A stretch of DNA of 64,000 nt from NCBI GenBank assembly GCA_020845695.1, contig JADLFG010000040.1, positions 18,481-82,480 of the forward strand, in the 5' to 3' direction. The DNA comes from Thermoleophilia bacterium (lineage in GTDB: Bacteria; Actinomycetota; Thermoleophilia; Gaiellales; Gaiellaceae). Below the pieces are notes generated by a model. It did no database searches and was not told the DNA's origin. It was given only the letters and a program-made list of their open reading frames with translations. Both the position numbers and the translations under genes were made by a program. How positions within the stretch are numbered: the first letter of the stretch is position 1; each line of letters opens with the position of its first letter. Shown in pieces: positions 1 through 8,921 of the stretch.

Positions 1-534
1 GCGGTCGACGGCGAGCGTGCGCGCCACGAACGACGCGCCGGCGCCGAGCGCGAGCGCGAGCGGGTTGAACGGGTGGTCGAGCGCGCCGAACGGCGTCGAC
101 TTCGTGATCATCCCCTCCTCGCTCGTCGGCGAGTACTGGCCCTTCGTGAGCCCGTAGATCTGGTTGTTGAACAGCAGCACCTTGACCGGGACGTTGCGCC
201 TGAGCGCGTGGATCAGGTGGTTGCCGCCGATCGAGAGCGAGTCGCCGTCGCCGGTCACGACCCACACGGAGAGGTCGGGTCGCGCCACCGCGAGACCGGT
301 CGCGATCGGGAGCGCCCGCCCGTGGATCCCGTGCATCCCGTACGTGTTCACGTAGTAGACGAACCGCCCGGAGCAGCCGATGCCGGACACGAACACGACC
401 TTCTCCCGGGGCAGGCCGAGCTCTGGCAGGAAGCTCTCGACCGCGGCGAGGATCGCGTAGTCGCCACAGCCTGGGCACCAGCGCGGCTCCTCGCCAGAGG
501 CCCACTCCTTGCGGTCTCTCGCCGCGACCGCCAT
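1..534 (-). CDS. korB: 2-oxoacid:ferredoxin oxidoreductase, beta subunit (3' end cut by window)
   Basis: This is the thiamine-diphosphate subunit of a 2-oxoacid:ferredoxin oxidoreductase, which decarboxylates 2-oxoglutarate or a related 2-oxoacid to acyl-CoA and passes electrons to ferredoxin. Seen: 178 codons from an ATG, with a CPGCGDY motif near residues 20-26 and the ThDP/Mg motif [10 protein letters not shown] at about residues 95-104, followed by [16 protein letters not shown]. The ATG overlaps the stop of the alpha-subunit gene (TGATG), so the two are translationally coupled. The reading frame runs off base 1, so the C-terminus is missing. The exact 2-oxoacid cannot be told from sequence; 2-oxoglutarate is the usual substrate of this two-subunit form. 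Confidence 0.93.
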   Translation of the reverse strand, partial: MAVAARDRKEWASGEEPRWCPGCGDYAILAAVESFLPELGLPREKVVFVSGIGCSGRFVYYVNTYGMHGIHGRALPIATGLAVARPDLSVWVVTGDGDSLSIGGNHLIHALRRNVPVKVLLFNNQIYGLTKGQYSPTSEEGMITKSTPFGALDHPFNPLALALGAGASFVARTLAVDR

Positions 535-2369
535 CAGAGCCGCCGCTCCATCTCCCGCTCGAGCTCCGCGAACGCGAACGGCTGGCCCTGCAGCTTCGTG
601 TAGCTCTCGGCCGGCATGAGGTACTCCGCCCGCAGGACCCGGGCGAGCTGCCCCGAGTTGAGCTCGGGCACGAGGATGCGCTCGTACGAGGCGAGCACCT
701 CGCCGGTGTTCGCGGGCAGCGGGTTGAGGTGCGTGAAATGCGCGGTCGCGACAGCGCCGCCGCGTCCCCGGACCAGCCGCGCCGCCGCGCGGATCGCGCC
801 GTACGTCGAGCCCCACCCCAGCACGAGCAGGTCGGCCCCGTCCGGGTCGTCGACGTGAAGCGGCGGGATCTCCCGCGCGATGCCCGCGACCTTCGCGGCG
901 CGCAGGGAAGTCATGAGCTCGTGGTTCTCGGGGTCGTAGGAGACCGCACCCGTGCGGTCCTGCTTCTCGAGCCCGCCGATCCGGTGCTCGAGCCCGGGCG
1001 TGCCGGGGACGACCCACGGGCGCGCGAGCCGCTCGTCGCGCAGGTAGGGGAGGAAGCCCTCCGAGGAGTTCGGAGCCGTCGTGAACGCGGGGTCGATCGC
1101 GGGCAGGTCGTCCACCGACGGGACGAGCCACGGCTCGGACGAGTTGCCGAGGAAGGTGTCGGAGAGCAGGATCACGGGCGTCCGGTAGACGATCGCGATC
1201 CGGGCCGCCTCGATCGCGGCGTCGAAGCACTGGGCCGCCGCGTACGCGGCCACGATCGGGACGGGCGCCTCGCCGTGGCGACCGTAGAGCGCCATCAGGA
1301 GGTCGGACGCCTCGTTCTTCGTCGGCAGGCCGGTGGAGGGGCCCGCGCGCTGGACGTCGACGATGACGAGCGGCAGCTCCAGCATGACCGCGAGCCCGAT
1401 CGTCTCGGCCTTCAGGTCCATGCCCGGGCCGCTCGTCCCGGTCACGCCCAGGTGGCCGCCGAACGAGGCGCCGAGCGCGAGGTTCGCCGCCGCGATCTCG
1501 TCCTCGGCCTGGAGCGTGCGGACGTCGAAGTTCTTGCGACGGGAGAGCTCGTGGAGGATCTCCGAGGCGGGCGTGATCGGGTAGCTCGCGTAGAAGAGCG
1601 GCAGACCGCTGCGCACGCTGGCCGCGATCAGACCCCAGGCGAGCGCGGCGGCACCTGAGACGTTGCGGTAGGTGCCGGGCGCGGCGGGCGCGGGCTTGAC
1701 CTCGTAGCGGACCGCGAACACCTCCGTCGTCTCGCCGAAGTTCCAGCCGGCCCGGAACGCCGCGAGGTTCGCGTCCCGGATCTCGGTCTGGCTCGCGAAC
1801 GTCTCGGTGATCCAGCGCTCCGTCACGTCGATCGGTCGTCCGTACATCCAGGAGACGAGCCCGAGCGCGAAGAAGTTCTTCGCCCGCTCCGCCTGCCGCT
1901 TCGACAGACCCGCGATCCCCTCGGTCGCTCCGAGCGTCAGCGTCTCCATCGGAATACGATAAACCTGGTAGCCGGTGAGGCTGCCATCCTCGAGCGGATT
2001 CGCGGCGTAGCCCGCCCGCTCGAGGTTGCGCGCGGTGAACTCGTCCTCGTTGACGATCACGGCCCCGCCGGCCTCGAGCAGGCCGATGTTCGCCTTCAGC
2101 GCCGCCGGGTTCATCGCGACGAGCACGCTCGGCTCGTCGCCGGGCGTGAGGATGTCACGGGACGCGAACTGGATCTGGAAGGCGGAGACGCCGTGCAGCG
2201 TCCCGCGCGGGGCGCGGATCTCGGCCGGGAAATCCGGGAGCGTGACGAGGTCGTTTCCGAACAGACCGGTGGCGCTCGTGAAGCGGTCGCCGGTGAGCTG
2301 CATCCCGTCGCCCGAATCTCCGGCGAACCGGATGACGACGCGATCTCGTTCCTCGACTGCTTTCGACAC
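534..2369 (-). CDS. korA: 2-oxoacid:ferredoxin oxidoreductase, fused gamma-alpha subunit
   Basis: A 611-residue partner of the downstream beta subunit. The N-terminal third is the gamma-type domain, beginning [17 protein letters not shown]. From about residue 235 the alpha (pyrimidine-binding) domain follows, with [17 protein letters not shown] and [13 protein letters not shown]. Gamma-alpha fusion is the normal form of two-subunit KorAB enzymes. A GTG start at 2369 is used because no better in-frame start with a ribosome-binding site is seen. The gene overlaps korB by one base at TGATG. Such enzymes feed reduced ferredoxin into respiration or act as an oxygen-tolerant alternative to 2-oxoglutarate dehydrogenase. 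Substrate is inferred, not seen. Confidence 0.93.
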   Translation of the reverse strand: MSKAVEERDRVVIRFAGDSGDGMQLTGDRFTSATGLFGNDLVTLPDFPAEIRAPRGTLHGVSAFQIQFASRDILTPGDEPSVLVAMNPAALKANIGLLEAGGAVIVNEDEFTARNLERAGYAANPLEDGSLTGYQVYRIPMETLTLGATEGIAGLSKRQAERAKNFFALGLVSWMYGRPIDVTERWITETFASQTEIRDANLAAFRAGWNFGETTEVFAVRYEVKPAPAAPGTYRNVSGAAALAWGLIAASVRSGLPLFYASYPITPASEILHELSRRKNFDVRTLQAEDEIAAANLALGASFGGHLGVTGTSGPGMDLKAETIGLAVMLELPLVIVDVQRAGPSTGLPTKNEASDLLMALYGRHGEAPVPIVAAYAAAQCFDAAIEAARIAIVYRTPVILLSDTFLGNSSEPWLVPSVDDLPAIDPAFTTAPNSSEGFLPYLRDERLARPWVVPGTPGLEHRIGGLEKQDRTGAVSYDPENHELMTSLRAAKVAGIAREIPPLHVDDPDGADLLVLGWGSTYGAIRAAARLVRGRGGAVATAHFTHLNPLPANTGEVLASYERILVPELNSGQLARVLRAEYLMPAESYTKLQGQPFAFAELEREMERRL

Positions 2370-2442
2370 CGACGCTCAGGCCACCTTCACGTCCACCCTA
2401 GCACCCGGGGTCGGACGCGAGCGCCGCCACGCGCCGACGCGC

Positions 2443-2706
2443 TCAGCTCGCGTTGAGCGCGTCGAGCTCGGCGCGGAGCGAACGGATCCGCTCGACGCCG
2501 GCGGCGAGCCCGTCGCTAGCGATCTGCCCCTGGTCGGCGAGGTCGAACGCGGTCTTGCCCAGATCCTCGTACGCGTTGTTGAGGTCGCGCTTGAGCTGGA
2601 GCTCCTTCGCCTCCTCCTTGGCCTTCTGCGCAGCCTCGCCAGCGAGCTCCTTGCCCTTGACCGCCGCCTGACCGGCGACTTCTTTCGCCTTGTCGAGAAA
2701 ACCCAT
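2443..2706 (-). CDS. Small charged helical protein, unknown function
   Basis: An 87-residue protein starting MGFLDKAKEVAGQAAVKGK. It is almost entirely predicted helix, with Lys/Ala/Glu-rich repeats in the first half (KAKE, KGKE, KAKEE) and a heptad-like second half (IASDGLAAGVERIRSLRAEL). The ATG at 2706 is preceded by GGAGG five bases upstream; a GTG two codons earlier would lie on top of that site. The look resembles short amphipathic or LEA-like helical proteins, but I cannot assign a family. It lies 73 bases upstream of korA on the same strand and may be co-transcribed. Confidence 0.7.
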   Translation of the reverse strand: MGFLDKAKEVAGQAAVKGKELAGEAAQKAKEEAKELQLKRDLNNAYEDLGKTAFDLADQGQIASDGLAAGVERIRSLRAELDALNAS

Positions 2707-2743
2707 GAGCACCTCCGCGTCGTTGACGCTGATACTAGTCGCT

Positions 2744-3079
2744 TCACGGGTGGGCGGGGTGCGACCGGCGGGCGCTCTCCCGGCGGGCTTCGGCCTCGGT
2801 GTCGCGGTCGCGGCCGGGTTCGGCCCGATCGGTGACGCTCGCGAGCCCGCTCACGATCGTGTCGCGGGCGGCCCTGCTCGCGAGCGTAGTGCCGCGGCTC
2901 GACCTGGGCCGTCGGAGACGCTCGGCGCGCTCCCGTCGGGCATCGACCCGGGAGCGCTCACGTGGCTCTCGCTCGGGTCCGCGGGCCACTTCCGCGAGCC
3001 GCTTCGCGAGCGGGCGCGCGCTCGGGCTGCTGTCACTCGCCGCCGCGATCGTGATCTTCGGCTTCGGTGTCTGATTCAT
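2744..3079 (-). CDS. Basic low-complexity hypothetical protein downstream of dprA
   Basis: A 111-codon frame whose ATG overlaps the dprA stop (ATGA), the same coupling used elsewhere in this window. The product begins MNQTPKPKITIAAASDSS and is then very rich in Arg, Glu and Ala, with no membrane segment or recognised motif. A run of Arg/Glu/Ser codons is also what random high-GC sequence can give, so the frame could be spurious; the ATGA coupling is the main support. No family is recognised. Confidence 0.45.
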   Translation of the reverse strand: MNQTPKPKITIAAASDSSPSARPLAKRLAEVARGPEREPRERSRVDARRERAERLRRPRSSRGTTLASRAARDTIVSGLASVTDRAEPGRDRDTEAEARRESARRSHPAHP

Positions 3080-3963
3080 CGCCGAGGGCGCGGCAGAGCT
3101 CCGGCAGCCGCGACGACCGTCGTGCGATAGAGGCCGCCGTCGGCGGTCGCGAGCCCCTCGAGCTCGAGGGCGACGAGCGCCGCCGCGACCTCGTCCGCGC
3201 CGAGGCCGCTGGCACGCGCGAGCGCGTCGGCGTCGGCGGGGGCGTCCCGGAGCAGGGCGAGCACGACCGCGGCAGCGGGGCTCGGGCCGGGAGCCGCCGG
3301 CTGCGGCGGCGGCTCGAGCCCGAGCGCCGCGAGCACGTCGCCCGCGCACAGGAGCGGGCCGGCGCCGGCCCGCAGGAGCGCGTTCGTGCCGGCCGAGAGC
3401 GCCGACGTGATCTCGCCCGGGACGGCGAAGACCTCCCGCCCCTCCTCGAGCGCGAAGTCCGCGGTGATGAGCGCGCCGGAGCGCTCCCGCGCCTCGACGA
3501 CGACCGCCGCGAGCGAGAGCCCGGCGACGATCCGGTTGCGGGCCGGAAACCGCCACGGGGCCGGCTCGACTCCGGGCGGGTACTCGGAGACGACGAGACC
3601 GCGGGAAGCGATCCTCCGCGCGAGCTCCGCGTGCGCCAGCGGGTAGTCGCGGTCGATGCCGCACCCGAGCACCGCGACCGTCGCCCCGCCGGCCTCGAGC
3701 GCGCCGCGGTGCGCCTCGCCGTCGATCCCGCGCGCGAGCCCGCTCACGACGACGACGCCGGCCGCCGCGAGCTCGCGGCCGAGCATGCGCGCGACCTGCG
3801 CCCCGTAGCCCGAGCAGGAGCGGGCGCCGACGACGGCGACGCACGGCCCCGTCAGGAGCTCGGGGCGGGCGCCGCGGAGGAAGAGACGGCGGGGCGGGTC
3901 GTAGATCCGCGCGAGCAGCGCCGGGTAGCCGGGCCCCCCGAGCGCGAGCGCCCGCGCGGTCAC
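3076..3963 (-). CDS. dprA: DNA-processing protein DprA (Smf)
   Basis: A 295-residue DprA/Smf protein, which loads RecA on incoming single-stranded DNA during natural transformation. The Rossmann-like core is clear: CVAVVGARSCSGYGAQ near residue 45, VVSGLARGIDGEAH near residue 80, and PARNRIVAGLS near residue 150. A C-terminal winged-helix region follows a Pro/Ala-rich linker at about residue 220. The start is a GTG at 3963 overlapping the comM stop (GTGA); a longer in-frame extension upstream would lie over comM and has no DprA character. The short basic frame downstream overlaps its stop by 4 bases. Confidence 0.95.
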   Translation of the reverse strand: MTARALALGGPGYPALLARIYDPPRRLFLRGARPELLTGPCVAVVGARSCSGYGAQVARMLGRELAAAGVVVVSGLARGIDGEAHRGALEAGGATVAVLGCGIDRDYPLAHAELARRIASRGLVVSEYPPGVEPAPWRFPARNRIVAGLSLAAVVVEARERSGALITADFALEEGREVFAVPGEITSALSAGTNALLRAGAGPLLCAGDVLAALGLEPPPQPAAPGPSPAAAVVLALLRDAPADADALARASGLGADEVAAALVALELEGLATADGGLYRTTVVAAAGALPRPRR

Positions 3964-5420
3964 GACTCCTCCCCGAGCTCTCGCGGGGCGCGGTAGGAGA
4001 GCGCCTCCGCCACGTGCTCGGCGCGGATCTCCGCCGCGCCCGCGAGCGCGGCGGCGGACGCGGCGACCCGGGCGACCCGGGCGCGGCCCCGCCCCGAGAG
4101 GGGCAGCCGGTCGACGGCGCGGTCGAGCAGCTCCCGCGCGGGGGGCGAGAGCGGCGGCGGCCCGTCGCCGAGCCGGGCGCGGGCGGACTCGACGCGCCCG
4201 GCCACGGCCGCGCTCGGCTCCCCCGCCGCGCCACCGAGCTCGCGGGAACGGGCGCGCGGAACGACGAGGACGAGATCGAACCGGTCGAGCAGGGCCCGCG
4301 AGAGCCGCGCCCGGTACGCCGCGATCCGCTGGGGCGTGCAGGAGCAGACCGCGCCCGGATCGCCGCGGCCGCCGCACGGGCAGAGGTTCATCGTCGCCAC
4401 GAGCAGGAACCGCGCCGGGAACACCGCCCGGCCGAGGACGCGAGCGACCGCGATCACCCCGTCCTCGAGCGGCTGGCGCAGGGCCTCGAGCACGGGCCGC
4501 TGGAACTCGGCGAGCTCATCGAGGAGCAGCACGCCGCGGTGAGCGAGGCTGATCTCGCCCGGCCGGGGCCCGGTGCCGCCGCCGACGATCCCCGCGGTCG
4601 AGGCACTGTGGTGCGGCGCGCGGAAGGGCGGGTGCTCGACGAGCCCGCGTCCGGGCGGGAGCAGTCCGGCGACCGACTGGATGCGCGTCACCTCGAGCGC
4701 CTCGTCGGGGGCGAGCGGCGGCAGGATCCCGGGCAGACGGCGCGCCAGCATCGTCTTCCCGGTTCCCGGCGGCCCCGCGAGCAGGACGTTGTGAGCGCCA
4801 GTCGCGGCGAGCTCGAGCGCGCGGCGGGCGCGCTCCTGCCCGCGCACGTCGGCCAGGTCCGGATACCCGGGTCGCGGCGAGGGCGGCGGCGGCTCCGGCA
4901 CGGACGGGCTCAGCTCCCCGCGCAGGTACGCGCCCGCCTCGGCGAGGTGGCGGAGCGGGATGGCCTCGACCCCGGCGAGCGCCGCCTCCGCTGCCGACTC
5001 GGCCGGACACAGCAGCCGGCGGATCCCGGCTCGGCGGGCGGCCTCCGCGCAGGCGAGCACGCCCGGGACCGGCCGCAGGCGCCCGTCGAGCGCGAGCTCG
5101 CCCACGGCGGCGTGGCCGCTCAGACGCTCGGGTGGCACCTGCCGCGACGCGGCGAGCACGGCCAGCGCGATCGGCAGGTCGAGGCCGGAGCCCTCCTTGC
5201 GCAGCCCCGCCGGGGCGAGGTTGACGGTGATCCGCCGCAGCGGCCACTCGAGCTCGGCGCTCGTAACGCCGCTGCGAACGCGCTCCTTCGCCTCCTGGCA
5301 GGACCGGTCGGGCAGCCCGACGATCGCGAACGCGGGCACCCCGAGCTGGAGGTGAGCCTCGACCTCGACGGGGCGGGCGTCGAGGCCGATCACGACGTGC
5401 GTCAGCGCCTTCGCGAGCAC
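3960..5420 (-). CDS. comM: ComM/YifB-family Mg-chelatase-like AAA+ helicase
   Basis: A 486-residue YifB/ComM protein. Known role in other bacteria: a hexameric helicase promoting branch migration during recombination of transforming DNA. Seen: an N-terminal ChlI-like domain (about residues 20-140), Walker A GPPGTGKTMLARRLP near residue 215, Walker B VLLLDELAEF near residue 295, the cysteine cluster CPCGGRGDPGAVCSC near residue 345 and a C-terminal lid domain. GTG start at 5420. It overlaps dprA by 4 bases, so the two competence and recombination genes form one unit. Confidence 0.94.
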   Translation of the reverse strand: MLAKALTHVVIGLDARPVEVEAHLQLGVPAFAIVGLPDRSCQEAKERVRSGVTSAELEWPLRRITVNLAPAGLRKEGSGLDLPIALAVLAASRQVPPERLSGHAAVGELALDGRLRPVPGVLACAEAARRAGIRRLLCPAESAAEAALAGVEAIPLRHLAEAGAYLRGELSPSVPEPPPPSPRPGYPDLADVRGQERARRALELAATGAHNVLLAGPPGTGKTMLARRLPGILPPLAPDEALEVTRIQSVAGLLPPGRGLVEHPPFRAPHHSASTAGIVGGGTGPRPGEISLAHRGVLLLDELAEFQRPVLEALRQPLEDGVIAVARVLGRAVFPARFLLVATMNLCPCGGRGDPGAVCSCTPQRIAAYRARLSRALLDRFDLVLVVPRARSRELGGAAGEPSAAVAGRVESARARLGDGPPPLSPPARELLDRAVDRLPLSGRGRARVARVAASAAALAGAAEIRAEHVAEALSYRAPRELGEES

Positions 5421-5556
5421 GATCCGAGCCTAGGCACGCCGCGCGCACGGGCGACGCGCGGACGGTGACGAGGGCGTGACGGAAGTGAGTCGGCTCGTGC
5501 GCTGCTGGCCGGCCGATCTGCGAGACTCGCGCCGTCAGCCCGACGGAAGGGAGACG

Positions 5557-5943
5557 ATGATCGACACGTACGGACGGCGGATCCTCACGGTCGCGCTGGT
5601 CGCGCTGGTCGCGCTCGGGCTCGGGCTCGGCCTCGCCGCCTGCGGCGGCGGAGGCGGCGGCGAGGACGCGGAGTACCCGGCCCCGACCGTGCCCGCCGGC
5701 GCGGACGCGGCCGCCGGGGCCGAGGTGTGGGAGAGCGCGGGCTGCGGGACGTGTCACACGCTCGCCACCGCAAGCGCCACCGGCAAGGCCGGGCCGAACC
5801 TCGACGAGTCCGAGCTCGACTTCGACTTCGTCCTCAACCGGGTCGAGATGGGCGGCGGCTCGATGCCCGCGTTCAAGGACGAGCTGGGCGAGCAACAGCG
5901 CCTCGACGTGTCCGCCTACGTGATCGAGTCGACGTCGGGGTAG
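5557..5943 (+). CDS. Membrane-anchored c-type cytochrome lipoprotein
   Basis: A 128-residue protein with an N-terminal signal sequence ending in the lipobox LAACG, a Gly-rich linker, and one c-type haem site CGTCH at about residues 63-67. A distal Met ligand is likely in GGGSMPAF near residue 105. It should be an extracytoplasmic lipid-anchored monohaem cytochrome that shuttles electrons. The ATG at 5557 is chosen because GGAAGGGAG lies just upstream; an earlier in-frame start at 5476 would put 27 charged residues before the signal peptide. It is transcribed divergently from comM, and a palindrome array follows its stop. Confidence 0.88.
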   Translation: MIDTYGRRILTVALVALVALGLGLGLAACGGGGGGEDAEYPAPTVPAGADAAAGAEVWESAGCGTCHTLATASATGKAGPNLDESELDFDFVLNRVEMGGGSMPAFKDELGEQQRLDVSAYVIESTSG

Positions 5944-5996
5944 AGCGCCCTGCAGCCGGAGGTCGCCGGCCCGGGGTCGGTCTCGCAACCAGGTTC

Positions 5997-6239
5997 GGGC
6001 GGGACAGGTCCCGCCCCTACATCCCCGGTACACCGGTCGCGGGCGGGGCACGCCCCGCCCCCACACCACGTGCGCAAGCGGTCGCGGGCGGGAGATATCC
6101 CGCCCCCACACCACGTGCGCAAGCGGTCGCGGGCGGGAGATATCCCGCCCCCACACCACGTGCGCAAGCGGTCGCGGGCGGGAGATATCCCGCCCGCACG
6201 CCCACGGCGCAACGATCCCGGGCGGGACACGCCCCGCCC
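5997..6239. repeat. Array of six palindromes at 44-45 bp spacing
   Basis: Six hairpin-forming units with arms of the GGGCGGG/CCCGCCC type start at 5997, 6041, 6086, 6131, 6176 and 6220. The middle three are identical 20-mers (GGGCGGGAGATATCCCGCCC) within a 45-bp unit repeated from 6062. The 24-25 bp between hairpins is also conserved in the middle copies (CACACCACGTGCGCAAGCGG). The array fills the gap between the convergent cytochrome and yraN stops. Related clusters occur at 48714-48846 and 63663-63770. It may act as a terminator or a REP-type mobile repeat; neither is shown. Confidence 0.9.
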
Positions 6240-6259
6240 CCACACCCGTTGCGTACCGG

Positions 6260-6595
6260 TCACCAGTCGAGCGGCACGCGCTCGACCCGCCGGCCGCGGA
6301 CCGCGGCCGCCTCGAGTGAGACCTCGAGGCCGGCGAGCAGCGGGCGGGCGGCGAGGAACGCCTCGGCGGCGCGCCGGACCCGGCGGGCCTTCTCCGGGCC
6401 GACCGCCTCGAGCGGGTCGCCGAAGCCGGGGCCCGCGCGCATCTTCACCTCGCAGAAAACGAGCCGCCCGCCGCGGCGCAGGACGACGTCAAGCTCGCCT
6501 CCGCCCGCGCGAACGTTCGCGGCGAGGACGCGGTAGCCGCGTAGCCGGTAGTGCCGCCGCACCCGCCGCTCCGCGGCCGCGCCCGCCGGGTTCAC
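6260..6595 (-). CDS. YraN-family (UPF0102) nuclease-fold protein
   Basis: A 111-residue protein of the YraN family, a small PD-(D/E)XK nuclease-fold family that usually sits next to rnhB. Seen: GYRVLAANVRAGGGELDVV followed by RLVFCEVKMRAG, giving the E-L-D and E-V-K catalytic pattern at about residues 37-39 and 54-56. The GTG start at 6595 overlaps the rnhB stop (GTGA). Family function in vivo is unsettled; a role in DNA processing is inferred from the fold and neighbourhood. Confidence 0.9.
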   Translation of the reverse strand: MNPAGAAAERRVRRHYRLRGYRVLAANVRAGGGELDVVLRRGGRLVFCEVKMRAGPGFGDPLEAVGPEKARRVRRAAEAFLAARPLLAGLEVSLEAAAVRGRRVERVPLDW

Positions 6596-7242
6596 GGCTC
6601 CTCGCGGACCCCGGCCGGCCCGTAGCAGAGCGCGTTGAAGCTGCGCCGGTGCGCCGGGCACGGGCCGCGCTCGCGGACCGCGGCGGCGTGCCGCGGGGTG
6701 ATGTAGCCGACATGGGTGGCGAAGCCGAACGCCGGGAAGAGCGCGTCGAGCCGGCGCATGACGCGATCACGCGTCACCTTGGCGACAACCGAGGCCGCCG
6801 CGATCGCGGCGCTCTTGCGGTCACCGTCGACGACGGCGCGGTGCGGCGGCGCGGCCGGGCCGAGCCGGAAGCCGTCGACGAGCCACACGTCCGCCCCCGG
6901 AAGCGCATGCAGGACGGCCGCGAGCGCGTCCAGGTTCGAGCGGTGGAGCCCGACCCGATCGATCTCAGCGGGCGAGACGACCGCGACCGCGACCCGTGGC
7001 GCCGACGTCAGCACCGCCCCGTAGAGGCGCTCTCGCGCCGCCGGATCGAGCTGCTTGGAGTCGTTCAGATCGGCGAGCGCAGCCGCGCGGGCCCCGGTCA
7101 ACCAGGCGATGTCGAGCAGGACCGCGGCCGCGACGAGCGGGCCGGCGAGGCTCCCCCGCCCGGCCTCGTCGGCGCCCGCGACGAAGCGCGCACCGAGGCG
7201 CCTGTCGAACGCGATCAGCCTCCGGCCGCTTGTCGCCGCCAC
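6592..7242 (-). CDS. rnhB: Ribonuclease HII
   Basis: RNase HII, 216 residues, which cleaves RNA in RNA-DNA hybrids and at single ribonucleotides embedded in DNA. The catalytic acids are visible: GADEAGRGSLAGP near residue 23 (first D and E), DSKQLDPAAR near residue 59, and DVWLVDGFRL near residue 115. The GTG start at 7242 gives an ordinary length for the family. It overlaps yraN by 4 bases and lies 16 bases downstream of rplS, the usual actinobacterial order. Confidence 0.95.
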   Translation of the reverse strand: MAATSGRRLIAFDRRLGARFVAGADEAGRGSLAGPLVAAAVLLDIAWLTGARAAALADLNDSKQLDPAARERLYGAVLTSAPRVAVAVVSPAEIDRVGLHRSNLDALAAVLHALPGADVWLVDGFRLGPAAPPHRAVVDGDRKSAAIAAASVVAKVTRDRVMRRLDALFPAFGFATHVGYITPRHAAAVRERGPCPAHRRSFNALCYGPAGVREEP

Positions 7243-7258
7243 ACGGCGACGATAGCGC

Positions 7259-7606
7259 CTAGCGGAACTGTTTCTCGCGCACGCGCGCCTTCTTTCCCAC
7301 CTTCGAGCGAAGGTAGTACAGCTTGGCGCGGTTCACGTCGCCGATGGCGCCGACCTCGATCTTCTCGATCTTCGGCGTGTGGAGCGGGAACGTCCGCTCG
7401 ACGCCGACGCCGAACGACTGCTTGCGAACCGTGAACGTCTCGCGGGCACCGGCGCCCTGGCGGCGGATGCAGATCCCCTCGAACACCTGGATCCGGCGGC
7501 GCTGGCCCTCGATCACCTGGAAGTGGACGCGGACGGTGTCGCCCGCCTTGAAGCGGGGCACCTCGCGCAGCTGGCGCCGCTCGATGCTCTCGATCACGTT
7601 ACTCAT
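7259..7606 (-). CDS. rplS: 50S ribosomal protein L19
   Basis: L19, 115 residues, a large-subunit protein near the 30S interface. It matches the family along its length: [48 protein letters not shown], and the C-terminal [21 protein letters not shown] start at 7606. In this window lepB lies between rplS and trmD. Confidence 0.97.
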   Translation of the reverse strand: MSNVIESIERRQLREVPRFKAGDTVRVHFQVIEGQRRRIQVFEGICIRRQGAGARETFTVRKQSFGVGVERTFPLHTPKIEKIEVGAIGDVNRAKLYYLRSKVGKKARVREKQFR

Positions 7607-7637
7607 CGTCGGGTGGCCCGGGGGCCGACGGGGAATG

Positions 7638-8240
7638 CTAGCGGAAGCCGATCCGGCTCGGCGGCCAGTACACCATGAAGACGGGGCCGATCATGTGCGC
7701 CCGTGAGATCGTCCCCCAGACGCGGCTGTCGCAGGACATCTGCCGGTTGTCGCCCATCATCCAGTACTCGTCCTCGCCGAGCTCGACGGGGCCGAAGTCG
7801 CGGCCGCCGGCGCGGCCGGGCTCGAGGTAGGGCTCGTCGAGACGCTCCCCGTCGACGTAGACGACGCCGTCCTCCTGGGCGATCCGGTCGCCGGGCACCC
7901 CGACGATCCGCTTCACGTAGGTGCCACCCGCGCCGCACGCCTGCTCGACCTTGGCCGGCGGGTCGAAGACGACGATCTCTCCCCGCTCGGGGTCGCGGAA
8001 GTGGAGGATGAACCGGTTCGCGATCACCCGGTCGTTGCTGCCCGCCTCGCAGCCATCTCCAGGTTGCGCACAGTGCAGGGTCGGCTCCATCGACGAGGAC
8101 GGGATCCGGTAGGGGTTGACGACGTAGGCCTTGATCAGGAGGACGGCCGCGACCGCGATCACGATCGTGAGCCCCCAGTCGACGATCGTCTTCCACGGCG
8201 CCGGCAGGCGGGCCGTGAGCCGGTCGATCGGCCCTCTCAG
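7638..8240 (-). CDS. lepB: Type I signal peptidase
   Basis: Signal peptidase I, which removes signal peptides from exported proteins at the membrane. Seen: one N-terminal membrane helix, then [15 protein letters not shown] with the catalytic Ser, [13 protein letters not shown] with the catalytic Lys, and the conserved box [14 protein letters not shown]. The start is uncertain. The first in-frame ATG/GTG is a GTG at 8162, which would begin inside the membrane helix. Homologous-looking sequence continues upstream ([20 protein letters not shown]) to a CTG at 8240 that overlaps the trmD stop as CTGA, with GGAG about 8 bases before it. I place the start there; the conservative alternative is 7638-8162. 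Confidence 0.8.
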   Translation of the reverse strand: MRGPIDRLTARLPAPWKTIVDWGLTIVIAVAAVLLIKAYVVNPYRIPSSSMEPTLHCAQPGDGCEAGSNDRVIANRFILHFRDPERGEIVVFDPPAKVEQACGAGGTYVKRIVGVPGDRIAQEDGVVYVDGERLDEPYLEPGRAGGRDFGPVELGEDEYWMMGDNRQMSCDSRVWGTISRAHMIGPVFMVYWPPSRIGFR

Positions 8241-8908
8241 GAGAGGCTCCGCTCTCTCGATCGCGCCCGGCTGCGCTCGCGCCGCCAGCTCTCGATCCGC
8301 GCGTGGTCGCCCGAGAGCAGCACCTCGGGGACGCGCCAGCCCCGGTAGTCGGCCGGGCGGGTGAAGTGCGGGTACTCCAAGCCGCGGCCGAGCTCCTCCG
8401 AGAACGTCTCGACGAGGGCGCTCTCGTCGCTGCCGAGCGCGCCCGGGAGCCGCCTCGCGATCGCGTCGATGACGACCATCGCGGGCAGCTCGCCGCCCGA
8501 GAGCACGTAGGGGCCGATCGAGATGCTCTCGGTCGCGAGGTGCGAGACGACACGCTCGTCGAAGCCCTCGAAGCGGGCGGAAAGGAGCGCGATCCGCTGC
8601 TCCGCCGCCAGCTCCTCGACGAGCTCCTGGTCGAGCTGGCGGCCCTGCGGGGAGAGCGCGATCACCCTCGCCGGCGGGTCGCCGCGGTAGACCGCCTCGA
8701 GCGCCGCGTCGACGACGTCGACGCGCAGCACCATCCCGGCACCGCCGCCGTACGGCTCGTCGTCGACCTGGCCGGCCCGGAGCGGCGTGAAGTCCCGGTA
8801 GCTGAAGAGGCGCAGGTCGAGGCCGGCGCCGAGCACGGCAGCGACGGGCCGCTGCTCGGTCAGCCAGGCGAAGGCGTGCGGAACGAGGGTGAAGACGTCG
8901 ACCTGCAT
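8237..8908 (-). CDS. trmD: tRNA (guanine37-N1)-methyltransferase
   Basis: TrmD, 223 residues, the SPOUT methyltransferase that makes m1G37 in tRNA to prevent frameshifting. Seen: MQVDVFTLVPHAF start, FSYRDFTPLRAGQVDDEPYG, GGGAGMVLRVD, and the knot region IGPYVLSGGELPAMVVIDA; a C-terminal HFTRPADYRGWRVPEVLLSGDH follows. The ATG at 8908 fits the family N-terminus; an upstream extension overlaps rimM in another frame and is not TrmD-like. It may be translationally coupled to lepB through a CTGA overlap. Confidence 0.96.
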   Translation of the reverse strand: MQVDVFTLVPHAFAWLTEQRPVAAVLGAGLDLRLFSYRDFTPLRAGQVDDEPYGGGAGMVLRVDVVDAALEAVYRGDPPARVIALSPQGRQLDQELVEELAAEQRIALLSARFEGFDERVVSHLATESISIGPYVLSGGELPAMVVIDAIARRLPGALGSDESALVETFSEELGRGLEYPHFTRPADYRGWRVPEVLLSGDHARIESWRRERSRARSRERSLS

Positions 8909-8921
8909 GCGAGGGGCGAGC

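Noticed and set aside
6062..6195. Possible CRISPR array
   Set aside because: The repeats are hairpins at regular spacing, but the intervening sequences are the same rather than different, there are few units, and no cas gene is nearby.
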